Numbered from the stretch's first letter, positions 35,952 through 45,702 are shown. The stretch is 64,000 nt of DNA from Adonisia turfae CCMR0081 (GCF_011009555.1 NZ_QXHD01000004.1:6072258-6136257), one strand, 5' to 3'. Notes: generated from the letters alone by a model not told the origin. Numbers and translations: made by a program.

Positions 35952-36360
35952 TGCGCTTACCCTCTGTCGTACAACTGCGTCAAATTAGCGTTTGCGTTAG
36001 CAAAATCAATGATATCCCATTGTCTAAACAGCCCGGGCTCGTAGATATCACAGTCAAGCCTGCGCCAAATTCATGTAATAAAGGGATGCCCGGGCTTAAC
36101 AAATGGATTATCGTTCTATATTGAAATTAAGTATAATTGCTCACGGTATTGGCTTACAAGTCAGTCTCAGGAATCTGCGTGAAGTTCTGACGAAGATCCA
36201 GCATATATCGCTTTCCTGGAATCAATGTTGAAGTTTTAAGGATTGGTACCTAGTAAATTGCGCGAAATGGCGAACCCTGGTAGTTGGGTGTGTAGCCATT
36301 CTATAGATTCCTGGTATTATACGCCTGAAATATCTGTGTGTGGTGTGTGAGGTAAGTTTT
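35952..36360. other. Divergent promoter region of gap2 and murC
   Basis: About 400 bases without a gene. Two copies of the palindrome GCCCGGGC lie at 36031-36038 and 36088-36095, 80-150 bases upstream of gap2. No other recognised element is seen. Confidence 0.5.
36031..36095. promoter_or_regulatory. Paired GCCCGGGC palindromes upstream of gap2
   Basis: Two identical 8-bp palindromes (36031-36038 and 36088-36095) are 57 bases apart. They could be operator sites, or the two arms of a large stem-loop because each is complementary to the other. Their function is not established. Confidence 0.35.
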
Positions 36361-37812
36361 ATGCCAATGGCAGTAGATTTTAATGGCAGACCATTACACT
36401 TTATTGGTGTTGGTGGCATTGGTATGTCAGCTTTGGCCTATGTATTGGCCGAAAGGCAGTTACCAGTGTCTGGGTCTGACTGCCATTTAACTCACATTAC
36501 TCGGCGCTTGCAAGAGAAAGGTGTCCACATTTTTTGGAGTCAAGAAGCTGACAATATTGCTCAGGCAACCCAGACGCTAGCGGACGATACGCAGGTCTTG
36601 CCCCAAGTGGTTTGTTCTACGGCAATTAGTCCTAGTAACCCTGAATATAAGGCTGCTATGGATGCTGGCTGTCCTATGTTCCATCGCTCTGATATTTTGG
36701 CTGCCCTGATGAATGAAAGTCAGGGTATTGCGATCGCAGGCACCCATGGCAAAACCACCACTAGCAGCATGGTGGGGTATCTGCTGCTTAAGGCCGGCAT
36801 CGATCCTTCTATCGTTATCGGAGGTGAGGTCGCGGCATGGCAGGGGAACGCCCATGTGGGGACCAGCGATTATATGGTGGCTGAAGCAGATGAGTCTGAT
36901 GGCTCCTTAGTGAAACTGTCAGCTGAAATTGGTGTTATCACTAACATTGAACTAGATCATCCGGATCACTACAGCACTCTGGATGAGGTAGTAGGCATTT
37001 TCAAACACTTTGCACATCAGTGCGATGTGGTGATTGGTAGCGCTGATTGTGAGACGGTTATGAACCAGATTCAGCCTAACGTCACCTACAGTTTGCGGCC
37101 CGAGTCAGGGGCTGATTATATTGCCACAGATATTTGTGAAACATCGCAAGGGACAACGGCGGAGATTTGGGAAAGAGGCCAGCGTCTGGGGGAATTACAC
37201 CTGGCGATTTTAGGGCGTCATAACTTAAGTAATGCTTTGGCGGCAATTGCTGTGGCTCGCCGATTAGGGGTAGAGTTTGATGTGATCTCCACCATCATGG
37301 CTACCTTTGAAGGTGCTAAGCGTCGCTTTGATCACCGTGGGTTTCACAACAACATATTGTTTATTGATGACTATGCCCACCATCCTAGTGAAATTAAGGT
37401 AACCCTGGCAGCGGCCAAAGTAAAAAGTACGGAGAGTCTAGAAGGTGTTAACCAACGCCTTGTAGTAGCTGTGTTTCAGCCCCATCGCTATAGCCGCATT
37501 ACAACGCTACTGCAGGAGTTTTCAATGGCATTTGCCGAGGCAGACCAGGTGATTGTCACTGACATTTATAGTGCTGGAGAGAAAAATCCCTCGGGAATTA
37601 CGGGCGAAGATGTCACTAGTGCCATTGGTGAACACCATACCCAGGTAAGTTATGCAGCTACTCTAGATGACGTGAAAGCAAAGTTGGCGGCGTTGTTGCA
37701 GCCGGGCGATCTGGTTATTTTTCTAACGGCAGGTAATCTAAACCAGGTCATTCCAGATGTGATGGACTATCAAGCCAAGCAATCTGAAAAAACCGCCCTG
37801 ACAAGTGTTTAG
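36361..37812 (+). CDS. murC: UDP-N-acetylmuramate--L-alanine ligase
   Basis: Adds L-alanine to UDP-MurNAc in cytoplasmic peptidoglycan precursor synthesis. It has 483 residues from the ATG at 36361 (GAGG eight bases upstream; the frame is open back to a GTG at 36340). It shows the N-terminal Rossmann motif FIGVGGIGMSALAYVL, the ATP loop GTHGKTTTSSM and FIDDYAHHPSEIKVTL. It is followed after 76 bases by murB, the preceding step of the pathway. Confidence 0.95.
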   Translation: MPMAVDFNGRPLHFIGVGGIGMSALAYVLAERQLPVSGSDCHLTHITRRLQEKGVHIFWSQEADNIAQATQTLADDTQVLPQVVCSTAISPSNPEYKAAMDAGCPMFHRSDILAALMNESQGIAIAGTHGKTTTSSMVGYLLLKAGIDPSIVIGGEVAAWQGNAHVGTSDYMVAEADESDGSLVKLSAEIGVITNIELDHPDHYSTLDEVVGIFKHFAHQCDVVIGSADCETVMNQIQPNVTYSLRPESGADYIATDICETSQGTTAEIWERGQRLGELHLAILGRHNLSNALAAIAVARRLGVEFDVISTIMATFEGAKRRFDHRGFHNNILFIDDYAHHPSEIKVTLAAAKVKSTESLEGVNQRLVVAVFQPHRYSRITTLLQEFSMAFAEADQVIVTDIYSAGEKNPSGITGEDVTSAIGEHHTQVSYAATLDDVKAKLAALLQPGDLVIFLTAGNLNQVIPDVMDYQAKQSEKTALTSV

Positions 37813-37888
37813 GACACAGCCAGCAATCATGTTGTGCCAAGATGAAAATTTCGGCTGGCAACAACTTCTCTAATCCGTATTTTTAGCA

Positions 37889-38800
37889 ATGGCCATTGAA
37901 AAGCAACTTACGAGTACCGGCTGTATCGCTAAGGCCCAGTATCCCCTGGCAAGTCTGACCACATTTAAGGTGGGTGGGCCAGCGGAGTGGTTTGCTGCCC
38001 CCCGCAGTGTCAGCGAGCTACAGGCCTGTGTTCAGTGGGCAAATGCTGAAGGGTTACCCATTACTCGTCTGGGGGCTGGCTCCAACTTGCTGATTAGCGA
38101 TCGCGGTTTACCCGGTCTGGTAATTTGTACCCGCTATCTGCGGCAAACTCAGTTTGATGAGGCAGGTCGAGTCACTGTCGCTGCCGGTATGCCCATGGCC
38201 ACATTAGCTTGGAAAGTGGCTAAACGCGGCTGGAGGGGGCTGGTGTGGACTGTAGGAATTCCAGGAACCGTTGGTGGAGCGGTTGTCATGAATGCGGGAG
38301 CCCATGGCAGTGATACCCAAGAAATTTTGGTGAGTACTCAGGTGTTAAATCCAGATGGCTCTCTAGAAACCCTGGTTCCTGAGCAGCTGCAGTTTCAATA
38401 TCGAACCTCTGTTCTACAAGCCGATCCACGGATTGTGACCCAGGCCACGTTTCAACTACAGCCTGGCTATGAGCCAAAAGTAGTTCGGGCAGAGACCTCT
38501 GCCGATCTAGAGCAGCGCCGATCCACCCAGCCTTATCATTTACCCAGCTGTGGCAGTGTATTTCGCAATCCTCAGCCCAAAAGTGCAGGCTGGCTGATTG
38601 AACAATCAGGTCTGAAGGGATTCAAAGTGGGGCAAGCTCAAGTGGCAGAGCGGCATGCCAACTTTATTCTCAACTGTGGTGGTGCAACCGCTAGCGATAT
38701 TTTCAAGCTGATCCGACATATTCAGGGCATTGTAGATGACAAATGGTCTTTGCAACTAAGGCCTGAGGTGCAGATTCTAGGAGACTTTCAGGCTGTATGA
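37889..38800 (+). CDS. murB: UDP-N-acetylenolpyruvoylglucosamine reductase
   Basis: FAD enzyme that reduces UDP-GlcNAc-enolpyruvate to UDP-MurNAc, 303 residues. The FAD-binding segments are TTFKVGGPAEWF, GAGSNLLISDRG and GIPGTVGGAVVMNAGAHG. The catalytic Ser is in SCGSVFRNP and the C-terminal block reads SGLKGFKVGQAQVAERHANFI. It is a type II MurB, lacking the extra C-terminal loop. It is likely co-transcribed with murC. Confidence 0.95.
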   Translation: MAIEKQLTSTGCIAKAQYPLASLTTFKVGGPAEWFAAPRSVSELQACVQWANAEGLPITRLGAGSNLLISDRGLPGLVICTRYLRQTQFDEAGRVTVAAGMPMATLAWKVAKRGWRGLVWTVGIPGTVGGAVVMNAGAHGSDTQEILVSTQVLNPDGSLETLVPEQLQFQYRTSVLQADPRIVTQATFQLQPGYEPKVVRAETSADLEQRRSTQPYHLPSCGSVFRNPQPKSAGWLIEQSGLKGFKVGQAQVAERHANFILNCGGATASDIFKLIRHIQGIVDDKWSLQLRPEVQILGDFQAV

Positions 38801-38900
38801 GCCAATGGACAGTTGCCGATACTGTGTGAGTAGCGATTGCAATTCCTGCCAAGGCGACGTATAGTTTGACAGTTCATTTAGTAAAATCACGCCGCCAATT

Positions 38901-39245
38901 ATGAGCAAAGGGCAAGGTTTTGGCTTCGGTCTTGGAAAAATGAAAGAGCTGAGCGAAGCCTTTAAAAAGGCTCAGCAAGTTCAAGAGGGAGCTAAGAAAC
39001 TCCAGGAAGAACTTGAACTAATGGAAATTGAAGGCCAGTCTGGCGGTGGCTTGGTTAAAGTTATCCTCAGTGGCAATCAGGAGCCCAAACGGGTTTCTAT
39101 TTCCCCTGAAGCGATGAATGAAGGGGCAGAGGTTCTCTCTGACCTAGTATCAGCCGCTATGCGTGACGCTTATCTCAAATCTACAGAGACCATGCGTGAG
39201 CGTATGGAAGAGTTGACGGGTGGTTTACAGCTTCCAGGCCTCTAA
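38901..39245 (+). CDS. YbaB/EbfC nucleoid-associated protein
   Basis: The protein has 114 residues with the family layout: an N-terminal coiled helix (LGKMKELSEAFKKAQQVQEGAKKLQEEL), a central beta-region GQSGGGLVKVILSGNQEPKRVSI and a C-terminal helix. Family members form dimers that bind DNA and affect nucleoid structure or regulation. It follows murB by 100 bases. Confidence 0.92.
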   Translation: MSKGQGFGFGLGKMKELSEAFKKAQQVQEGAKKLQEELELMEIEGQSGGGLVKVILSGNQEPKRVSISPEAMNEGAEVLSDLVSAAMRDAYLKSTETMRERMEELTGGLQLPGL

Positions 39246-39340
39246 GTCCATAGAAATAGTTTTTGCCCAAAGGCGGCTAGCGTAATGATCGCTAGTCGTT
39301 TTTGTATAGCCAATTTCTCTACGTTCATCGAGTTTCTGCC

Positions 39341-39808
39341 ATGACGACCCGACTCTTATTTGTCTGCCTAGGCAATATCTGCCGATCTCCATCAGCAGAA
39401 AACATCATGAACCACCTGTTGGAGCAACGAGGTTTGCAATCGAAGGTGGTTTGTGATTCTGCAGGAACATCGAGCTATCACATCGGCAGCTCTCCAGATA
39501 GCCGTATGACAGCTGCTGCTAAAAAGCGCGGCATTAAACTAGTCGGTCGGGCAAGACAGTTTACAGTGTCTGACCTGGATCAATTTGATCTGGTGCTAGC
39601 CATGGACGACAGTAACTATCGCGATATTTTGGCCCTTGACCCGTCTGGGAAATACGCGCACAAAGTAAAGCGTATGTGCGATTTTTGCCAGACACATTCT
39701 GACCGGGAAGTGCCTGACCCCTATTATGGTGGGTCAGATGGGTTTGACTATGTGATTAATTTATTGATGGATGCCTGTGATGGCCTGCTGCGAGAGTTGA
39801 ATATGTAG
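39341..39808 (+). CDS. Low-molecular-weight protein tyrosine phosphatase
   Basis: The protein has 155 residues from the ATG at 39341. The catalytic P-loop CLGNICRS (C-X5-R-S) is near residue 9 and the general-acid motif DPYYGG is near residue 127. The family removes phosphate from tyrosine (arginine in some members). In bacteria it often regulates exopolysaccharide export kinases, but no such kinase is nearby. Confidence 0.93.
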   Translation: MTTRLLFVCLGNICRSPSAENIMNHLLEQRGLQSKVVCDSAGTSSYHIGSSPDSRMTAAAKKRGIKLVGRARQFTVSDLDQFDLVLAMDDSNYRDILALDPSGKYAHKVKRMCDFCQTHSDREVPDPYYGGSDGFDYVINLLMDACDGLLRELNM

Positions 39809-39814
39809 TAGCTG

Positions 39815-40345
39815 CTAATCGACTTTGAAGACAAAGTCGTAGCTTTTATAGAGGCCTTGCTCGTAATTGACGACAAACCAGGTGTCTGGGTCAAACTCTA
39901 AGGGATAGGCCTCGCTTTGCTTGCTTTGATTTGCTTTAGACAATGTGCAATAGGGGCTAGAAATGGTTTCATGGACGATTGTCTGGGCTGAATCTTGGGC
40001 AATCACTAAAAATTTAGTTAATTGGCCACGGGAAAGACGCTGGTCGGCATTTACGACTGTCTCGCATGTTTGAGTCGCCTTGGTGCGATTCAGATACCAT
40101 GGCTGCACAGACTGTGACTGGGTAGGCTGAGTAGAGATCGGCATGGAAATGCGCGACCATATATCTTGGGGAATAAGTGCTAAGGTCGCTAGTGCAATGC
40201 TGCCAAATAGCCAATTGGGTCGCTGCGATGACCGGGATGAACGTGCTTTGACGTAATAACCTGCGGGGTGTCTTTCATGACGTCTTTGGGGCCGTCTTTG
40301 GGGTGCTGGACGACGGCGTGGTGTATACAGATCAGACCGAGACAT
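39815..40345 (-). CDS. Membrane-anchored protein of unknown function
   Basis: The protein has 176 residues. A strongly basic, Arg/Pro-rich N-terminal tail (about residues 8-42) precedes one membrane helix (about 45-62) and a soluble C-terminal domain with three Cys. The basic tail favours a cytoplasmic N-terminus with the C-terminal domain outside. I recognise no family. Its end is seven bases from the phosphatase stop on the other strand. Confidence 0.7.
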   Translation of the reverse strand: MSRSDLYTPRRRPAPQRRPQRRHERHPAGYYVKARSSRSSQRPNWLFGSIALATLALIPQDIWSRISMPISTQPTQSQSVQPWYLNRTKATQTCETVVNADQRLSRGQLTKFLVIAQDSAQTIVHETISSPYCTLSKANQSKQSEAYPLEFDPDTWFVVNYEQGLYKSYDFVFKVD

Positions 40346-40504
40346 AGGACAAACGTTCTAATGGTTGTGACATCAATAATAGTACATTTGAACTAAAAAG
40401 AGGCTAGTCTAGGGCCATAAAACAAAAAAGTTTTTATCATTTAGGCAGCGAATTATAGCGAGCACCAAAGGTATGGATGTAATCTGCTGGGCTAGGAGGC
40501 GCTG

Positions 40505-42145
40505 ATGAATCGGACGCTAGTGTGGTTTCGTCGTGACCTGCGGATATATGACCATGAGCCCCTTTATCGAGCCGCACGTCGTGGCGCAGTCATACCGGTG
40601 TTTGTGTTTGATCGTGCGTTGCTAAAGCATCCAGAAACGGGGGCTGCTCGAGTCGCTTTTATGGTGGACTGTTTGCGTCATCTGCATCAGGATTTGCGCC
40701 ATCTTGGGGGGCGCTTAATTTTGCGTAGTGGTAACCCAGTGGATGTGTTGCCCCGTCTGATTAGGGAAACTCAGGCTGAGGGCATTTATAGCTATACCGA
40801 CTGTGAGCGCATCTATGGTCGAGTTCGCGATGCCAATCTCCATAGAGTGCTAGCCGCTCAGCAGATGAAAATTCGCTGGTTTGAACCACCTGCTAGCCGG
40901 TCAGAGTTGATGGCCTATCCTCGGTACCGTCAATGGTGGTACCAAGAGATGGCAATGCCATTGGTGCCTGCGCCATCTTGGGTAGAGGTGCCTGCTGAAG
41001 TGGTCAGTGATGAGCTGCCTGATCTAGAACAGCTGGGGCATAGTTTGGATGATAAGCCGATTCCCATAGGCAGTACTCAGGCAGCGCGACGGCAACTACA
41101 GCAGTTTTTAGCCGAGAAAGCCGATCGCTACTATTGGCAACTGTCTTACCCCAGTGCGGAAATTACAACGGGGCTAAGCCCGCATATCAAGTTTGGGGTA
41201 ATTTCTGTCCGGGAGTGTGTACAGACTATTCAACGGGCTGATGACCGGGGTGACCGCCGTATTCAACGTAGCTACCATCAGCTGATTTCTCGATTGCGTT
41301 GGGGAAATGGGTTTACCCAGCGTTTTCGCTATCTGCCTCAATTGGAGCTGCGATCGCTATACAAAATTTTTGACGATGACGGCTGGGACTTCGACGAGGA
41401 CCTTTACCAGGCTTGGCAGCATGGGCAGACCGGATTTCCCATGGTGGATGCGGCGGCGCGCTGTTTGCAGGCCACTGGTGGGTATTTATCCCTCAATTTT
41501 CGATCGCGGGCTATTTATTCCAGTTTTCTCAGCAATCTGCTGGGCATGGACTGGCGTTATGGAGCGTTGCACTTTATGCGTCACCTAATTGATGGTGACT
41601 GCCCGATTGACCATTATCAGTGGGCTATGCAGTCGGGCGTGACCCACTGTGTGGATAAGACCTGGACGCGTATTTATAACCCTCAGCAGGTGGCCGTTGA
41701 CCGCTGTGATCCAGAAGGGCTGTTTATTAAGCACTGGGTGCCAGAACTGGCCCACTTACCCCCAGAACAGCTAGGGACACCGCCGCCCACCAAGGGATAT
41801 CCAGAGCCAATTTTGGACTATCGGCAAACGAGATCTCGCCGTGTACAACAATTAGAACAACAACGGGAAAAATTCTTACACAGCGATAATGTTGTGCCCT
41901 ATTTAGGGCGTATGCCCAAAAATGTGATGCCTTTTGGCGTTGAACGCTACCCTAGTGAGACAGATTGGGCCGCTACTGAGGCCCCCAACCTGTTCCCGAC
42001 CGCACTAGAGTTAGACAATTTGGACGCTCAGCAGTGTAGTGATTTACGTACATGGTTTGTCGCCCATGGGAACATTGCATCCCCTAAAAAACGTAAACAA
42101 AAATCGTCGGATTCGCCGGATTTACAACAGCTACGCCTACTCTAG
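40505..42145 (+). CDS. Photolyase/cryptochrome-family flavoprotein
   Basis: The protein has 546 residues; GGAGG precedes the ATG. The N-terminal alpha/beta antenna domain starts TLVWFRRDLRIYDHEPLYRA. The C-terminal FAD-binding domain has ELLRWGNGF-like RLRWGNGFTQRFR, TGFPMVDAAARCL and RIYNPQQVAVDRCDPEG. The segment normally TGW-x-HNRVRM reads TGGYLSLNFRSRA, one residue longer around the conserved Asn/Arg. It therefore belongs to a divergent branch and could be a photolyase or a light sensor. The C-terminus is basic (KKRKQKSS). Confidence 0.88.
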   Translation: MNRTLVWFRRDLRIYDHEPLYRAARRGAVIPVFVFDRALLKHPETGAARVAFMVDCLRHLHQDLRHLGGRLILRSGNPVDVLPRLIRETQAEGIYSYTDCERIYGRVRDANLHRVLAAQQMKIRWFEPPASRSELMAYPRYRQWWYQEMAMPLVPAPSWVEVPAEVVSDELPDLEQLGHSLDDKPIPIGSTQAARRQLQQFLAEKADRYYWQLSYPSAEITTGLSPHIKFGVISVRECVQTIQRADDRGDRRIQRSYHQLISRLRWGNGFTQRFRYLPQLELRSLYKIFDDDGWDFDEDLYQAWQHGQTGFPMVDAAARCLQATGGYLSLNFRSRAIYSSFLSNLLGMDWRYGALHFMRHLIDGDCPIDHYQWAMQSGVTHCVDKTWTRIYNPQQVAVDRCDPEGLFIKHWVPELAHLPPEQLGTPPPTKGYPEPILDYRQTRSRRVQQLEQQREKFLHSDNVVPYLGRMPKNVMPFGVERYPSETDWAATEAPNLFPTALELDNLDAQQCSDLRTWFVAHGNIASPKKRKQKSSDSPDLQQLRLL

Positions 42146-42243
42146 ATCTAGCTACAGTGCTTATATAGCTGCGAGCGCCAGGAAAGTAGCGTATGCTTGA
42201 TAACTTAACAACTGATGGTTGCAATTAATTGCAAACCTAAGCC

Positions 42244-43842
42244 GTGGTTAGTTCTCGTTCAATTGCAGTCATTAAAAGGCGATTGCAGATTTTGTTGGTT
42301 GTCTGTCTGTTGGTGGGCATTACATTGCGCTGCACTAATGCCGCCCACAAAGTTTACTGGCATGACGAAGTATACACAACAATTCGAGTATTAGGCCACT
42401 CAGGCAAAGCGCTTGAAAAGCAAGTGACTCAAGCGCCTGTAATATCAGCATCTGAGCTACAGGAACTGCAGCAATTTCCTCAGCCCAGACGTTGGGGCGA
42501 TACCTGGTCTGCTCTGGTCAGCCACCCAGAACATCCACCCTTGTTTTATCTGTTAGAACGCTTGTGGGTAGGAGTTTTATCACCTTCCATAACATCGTTT
42601 CGAGCATTGGCTATTGTATTTGGTTTAGCCTTATTGCCGTTAACCTACTGGCTTTGTCAGCAACTTTGGCAAGATCACTGGGCTGGCCTAATTGCCACCT
42701 GTCTCATGGCGCTGTCACCCGTACAGCTACTCTACGCTCAAGAGGCTCGAGAATATAGTCTGTGGGCTTGTTTGATTTTAGTGGCCAACGGCTTTTTAAT
42801 CAGAGCAATGCGTTCTTCTGGCCGATACTCCAGCAGTGCTATCGTGGTCCGTTCTTCCTTGGCAACGGTTGTACGTCCGTGGGGGTTTTACGGTCTCAGT
42901 GTTGCATTGATGTTATACACGACGCTGTTGAGTATTTTGGTGATAGTAGCCCACAGCTTGTATGTGTTGATCAGTGGTTCACGACAACATTGGCAACGGT
43001 TTGCGATCGCTCTTGGTGGAGCATTTTTAGCCTTTATTCCTTGGCTATTGGTCATATTGAGTAACAGGGCCAAGTTAGAGTCAGCAACTGAATGGACCTC
43101 GTTTCGACAACCGTTAGGCCAGCTAATCAAATTGTGGGGACTGCATCTCAGCTCAGCAGTGATTGATCTGGGGTTGCCGCTGGAACATTCGTACACTTAC
43201 TGGGTGCCCCCTATTGTGTTGGCATTGTTGTTGATGGCTCTATGGCAGTTGCTGTTGGTGACTCCGCCCCCTACAATGGCCTTCTGCATAATGACCCTGA
43301 TGTTGCCTGCTTTAGGGTTGATTTTGCCTGATTTGATTAATGGTGGGCAGTTATCTATCAGTACCCGATACTTTATGCCATCCTTGCTGATGGTGACGTT
43401 AATATTGGCAGGTTGGTTACGACAGCTGATGTTGTCTGACCGGGGACTATATCGGTTTTGGGGGCAGGGTATTTTAGTCCTGTTGTTGGTTATGGGATTA
43501 GTCTCTAACACCCTCAGTGCAGCATCCTTTACCTGGTGGAATAAGAATATTAATTATCACGGTAATGTGATGGGAGAGGTTATTCGGCAAACTACAAAAC
43601 CCTTGGTAATTGCTGAATTGGGATCGACGGGGTTAGGCAGCATGATTTCATTGAGTTATGCAGTGACGCCTGAAACTGACTTTGTTTTGTTTAAACCTGG
43701 TCAGCTACCTGACATTCCAGCAGGATATAGTGATTATTTTGTTCCCTATGCAACCGGGGAATTGTTAGATGCGATCGCATCTAAAACTGGCCGTTCTCCC
43801 GTACTAGCTGGAGGAGACTATCCTTTGTGGCGACTAGAATAG
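42244..43842 (+). CDS. Multi-pass membrane glycosyltransferase (GT-C / ArnT-like)
   Basis: The protein has 532 residues starting with GTG, with about ten hydrophobic helices. The first extra-cytoplasmic loop contains WHDEVYTT, the acidic Asp-Glu signature of GT-C enzymes that use polyprenyl-phosphate sugars, and later EHPPLFYLLERLWVG. It probably glycosylates a lipid, polysaccharide or protein outside the membrane; the acceptor is unknown. It stands alone after the photolyase gene. Confidence 0.82.
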   Translation: MVSSRSIAVIKRRLQILLVVCLLVGITLRCTNAAHKVYWHDEVYTTIRVLGHSGKALEKQVTQAPVISASELQELQQFPQPRRWGDTWSALVSHPEHPPLFYLLERLWVGVLSPSITSFRALAIVFGLALLPLTYWLCQQLWQDHWAGLIATCLMALSPVQLLYAQEAREYSLWACLILVANGFLIRAMRSSGRYSSSAIVVRSSLATVVRPWGFYGLSVALMLYTTLLSILVIVAHSLYVLISGSRQHWQRFAIALGGAFLAFIPWLLVILSNRAKLESATEWTSFRQPLGQLIKLWGLHLSSAVIDLGLPLEHSYTYWVPPIVLALLLMALWQLLLVTPPPTMAFCIMTLMLPALGLILPDLINGGQLSISTRYFMPSLLMVTLILAGWLRQLMLSDRGLYRFWGQGILVLLLVMGLVSNTLSAASFTWWNKNINYHGNVMGEVIRQTTKPLVIAELGSTGLGSMISLSYAVTPETDFVLFKPGQLPDIPAGYSDYFVPYATGELLDAIASKTGRSPVLAGGDYPLWRLE

Positions 43843-44544
43843 TTTTGTGGCTACTTTATTCTCAAACCGTAGCTATGAAAATAAACATCTTTTAGATAAG
43901 AGAATGTGAGGTTTCAAATAAGAGTTGAGTCTTAGCTGCTTCAAAAACAGGAATGGCAATTCTCTAATCACTGACACCACCAGAGAGTATTCATATCGAT
44001 CGATACCTACTGTGTAGATGGTCTAACTCAATAAATGTTCCCCTTAGATCTTCTAGCGTCGATCCTCTAGTGCCTAAATAAAGCTACTCGGTGCTGATGC
44101 GAAATCCTGCCTGATAGTGTCCGGTGCCCGGTGCAGTGTCCGGTGCCCGGTATCAATGAATTCGGATTGGGGATTACTTATGCCGAGTAACTTTTAAAGC
44201 TTCTTTTTGGAACAAATAAAAGGATAGATGCTGTGTTTAAATAGCTCTTTAAAGGTTGTTTGAATTGGAACAATAATTCTTGATTTGTATGCCTTGAATT
44301 TGATAAAGAGATGGCAAAAATTCTACTAACTTTTGGTGAAAAGCACTGCTTATAGGGATTAAGTAGATTACTTTGAATAGAAGGTAATAGCAAGCTGTTT
44401 TATCTTATCCTCAAGATGAATTGTTTTGCTGACAGTTGATGCATAGCAACAATGAGAGATAGAACTATCTTCTAATTGAGCTAACGCTCAATAGTCTGAG
44501 TGAGGTATCTGAGGAATTATTCTACGTAGCAAAGATTATCTAAT
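43843..44544. other. Long AT-rich intergenic region
   Basis: About 700 bases without a convincing gene on either strand. It contains a 17-bp direct repeat (44116-44151) and an AT-rich tract before the unrecognised 367-residue gene. Confidence 0.5.
44116..44151. repeat. 17-bp direct repeat
   Basis: AGTGTCCGGTGCCCGGT occurs at 44116-44132 and again at 44135-44151. Its GGTGC core resembles the tandem units at 45659-45702 on the other side of the 367-residue gene. Confidence 0.75.
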
Positions 44545-45648
44545 ATGCTAAATAGCTCTCATCGCTCCCAGGTAGAAACAGTTAGCCATTTAGGTGATGT
44601 TTGGGCCGCACGTTATCGCCCTGATTTTTCTGCGTTAGAAGCCAGTGCAAGATCTTTGATTATTGGAGAGATATATCAATCATTGCAAGCACCGGGCTGT
44701 AGAAAAGTATCGGAAAAACTAAATGACCAAAGGGTTGTGGAGTCATGCAAGCTTGCTGCGGTCAGAGCTAAAGACTTCTATGTCCAGTTTGATGACTTAG
44801 ACTTGCAGGAGATTACAAGCCTGGCTAGACTAGCGAGCTGTGTTTACCGGCAATTGCTGGAGTTTTATCAAGCCTATCCAGCTGTACTAACGGTCTCAGA
44901 GTGGGAATTAGAGCATTTTCCATTAGATCGTTTGGGCCAACTTTTTAAGGTGCCTAATCTGAGTGAACTGTCGTGTATTTTAGAGCCGCTTCTCGATCGA
45001 TTTGGGGCTCAGAGCATTCGCTCAGATGGTGGGAAGAATTTGGGGTTTATGACAACACAGATAAACTTGACGAATACGTTGCTATTGCAAGATTTAGACC
45101 CGGTAGAGCAAGCTTTGATGAGTCCTTACCTTCACTTTTTAGAGGACCACATTGCTGTGCCATGGCGCAGGCTATGTGTTGCCGCAGGAAACCATAGGGT
45201 AGGCGGACCTGTGTTTGGGGTGGTTGAACGCATGTTGCCCATGATTTCTGACATTTCCAGGGCAACGTATACACCATGGAGTCAGGACTTTCCCTATTAT
45301 TGTGGCCGTAGAGGTCGCCTGGATAATCCCGATGTGAGGCATTCTTCGCTGCGGGATTTCAACATGTTTCAGGTCTATCTATGGCTTAGCTTTTTGCAGA
45401 GCAATTCAAAAGTAATTGTAGAGGAGTTGGTACCTCTGTGTCGGGTGGTATATGGTCAAATCGGCATTTCTTGGGAAATGACAATGCAAGGAACAAAGCT
45501 GCTAATAGATAAGCTGCTGAGTTGTTTAGAGCCCCATGAACTTAGTTTGGTGAGCCCATTTGCATCCAATATGATCAATGCATTTATCGATAGTAGTGCT
45601 GTGGATGTTACACCTATCAGCGCGCTGCGTTATCCACTGTTTAGGTGA
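44545..45648 (+). CDS. Unrecognised 367-residue protein
   Basis: A single long frame with good codon structure. It is a soluble, mostly helical protein with no signal peptide, membrane helix or nucleotide-binding motif. Distinct stretches include WRRLCVAAGNHRVGGPVF and TPWSQDFPYYCGRRGRLDNPDVRHSSLRDFNMFQVYLWLSFL. I cannot assign a family. It is isolated by 700 bases upstream and 275 bases downstream, and both flanks contain GGTGC-core tandem repeats. Its base composition is more AT-rich than the 40-kb neighbourhood. Confidence 0.75.
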   Translation: MLNSSHRSQVETVSHLGDVWAARYRPDFSALEASARSLIIGEIYQSLQAPGCRKVSEKLNDQRVVESCKLAAVRAKDFYVQFDDLDLQEITSLARLASCVYRQLLEFYQAYPAVLTVSEWELEHFPLDRLGQLFKVPNLSELSCILEPLLDRFGAQSIRSDGGKNLGFMTTQINLTNTLLLQDLDPVEQALMSPYLHFLEDHIAVPWRRLCVAAGNHRVGGPVFGVVERMLPMISDISRATYTPWSQDFPYYCGRRGRLDNPDVRHSSLRDFNMFQVYLWLSFLQSNSKVIVEELVPLCRVVYGQIGISWEMTMQGTKLLIDKLLSCLEPHELSLVSPFASNMINAFIDSSAVDVTPISALRYPLFR

Positions 45649-45658
45649 TGCTGGTTTC

Positions 45659-45702
45659 AGTTCTTGGTGCTCTTAGTTCTCGGTGCTTAGTTCCTGGTGC
45701 TT
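45659..45702. repeat. Tandem 14-bp repeat
   Basis: Three units with the pattern AGTTCYYGGTGCTT (the first with two extra bases) run from 45659 to 45702, followed by a decayed fourth. They start right after the stop codon of the 367-residue gene. Confidence 0.65.

Noticed and set aside
44178..44393. 71-codon minus-strand frame in the AT-rich gap
   Set aside because: The composition is random-like, with no ribosome site and no recognisable segment.
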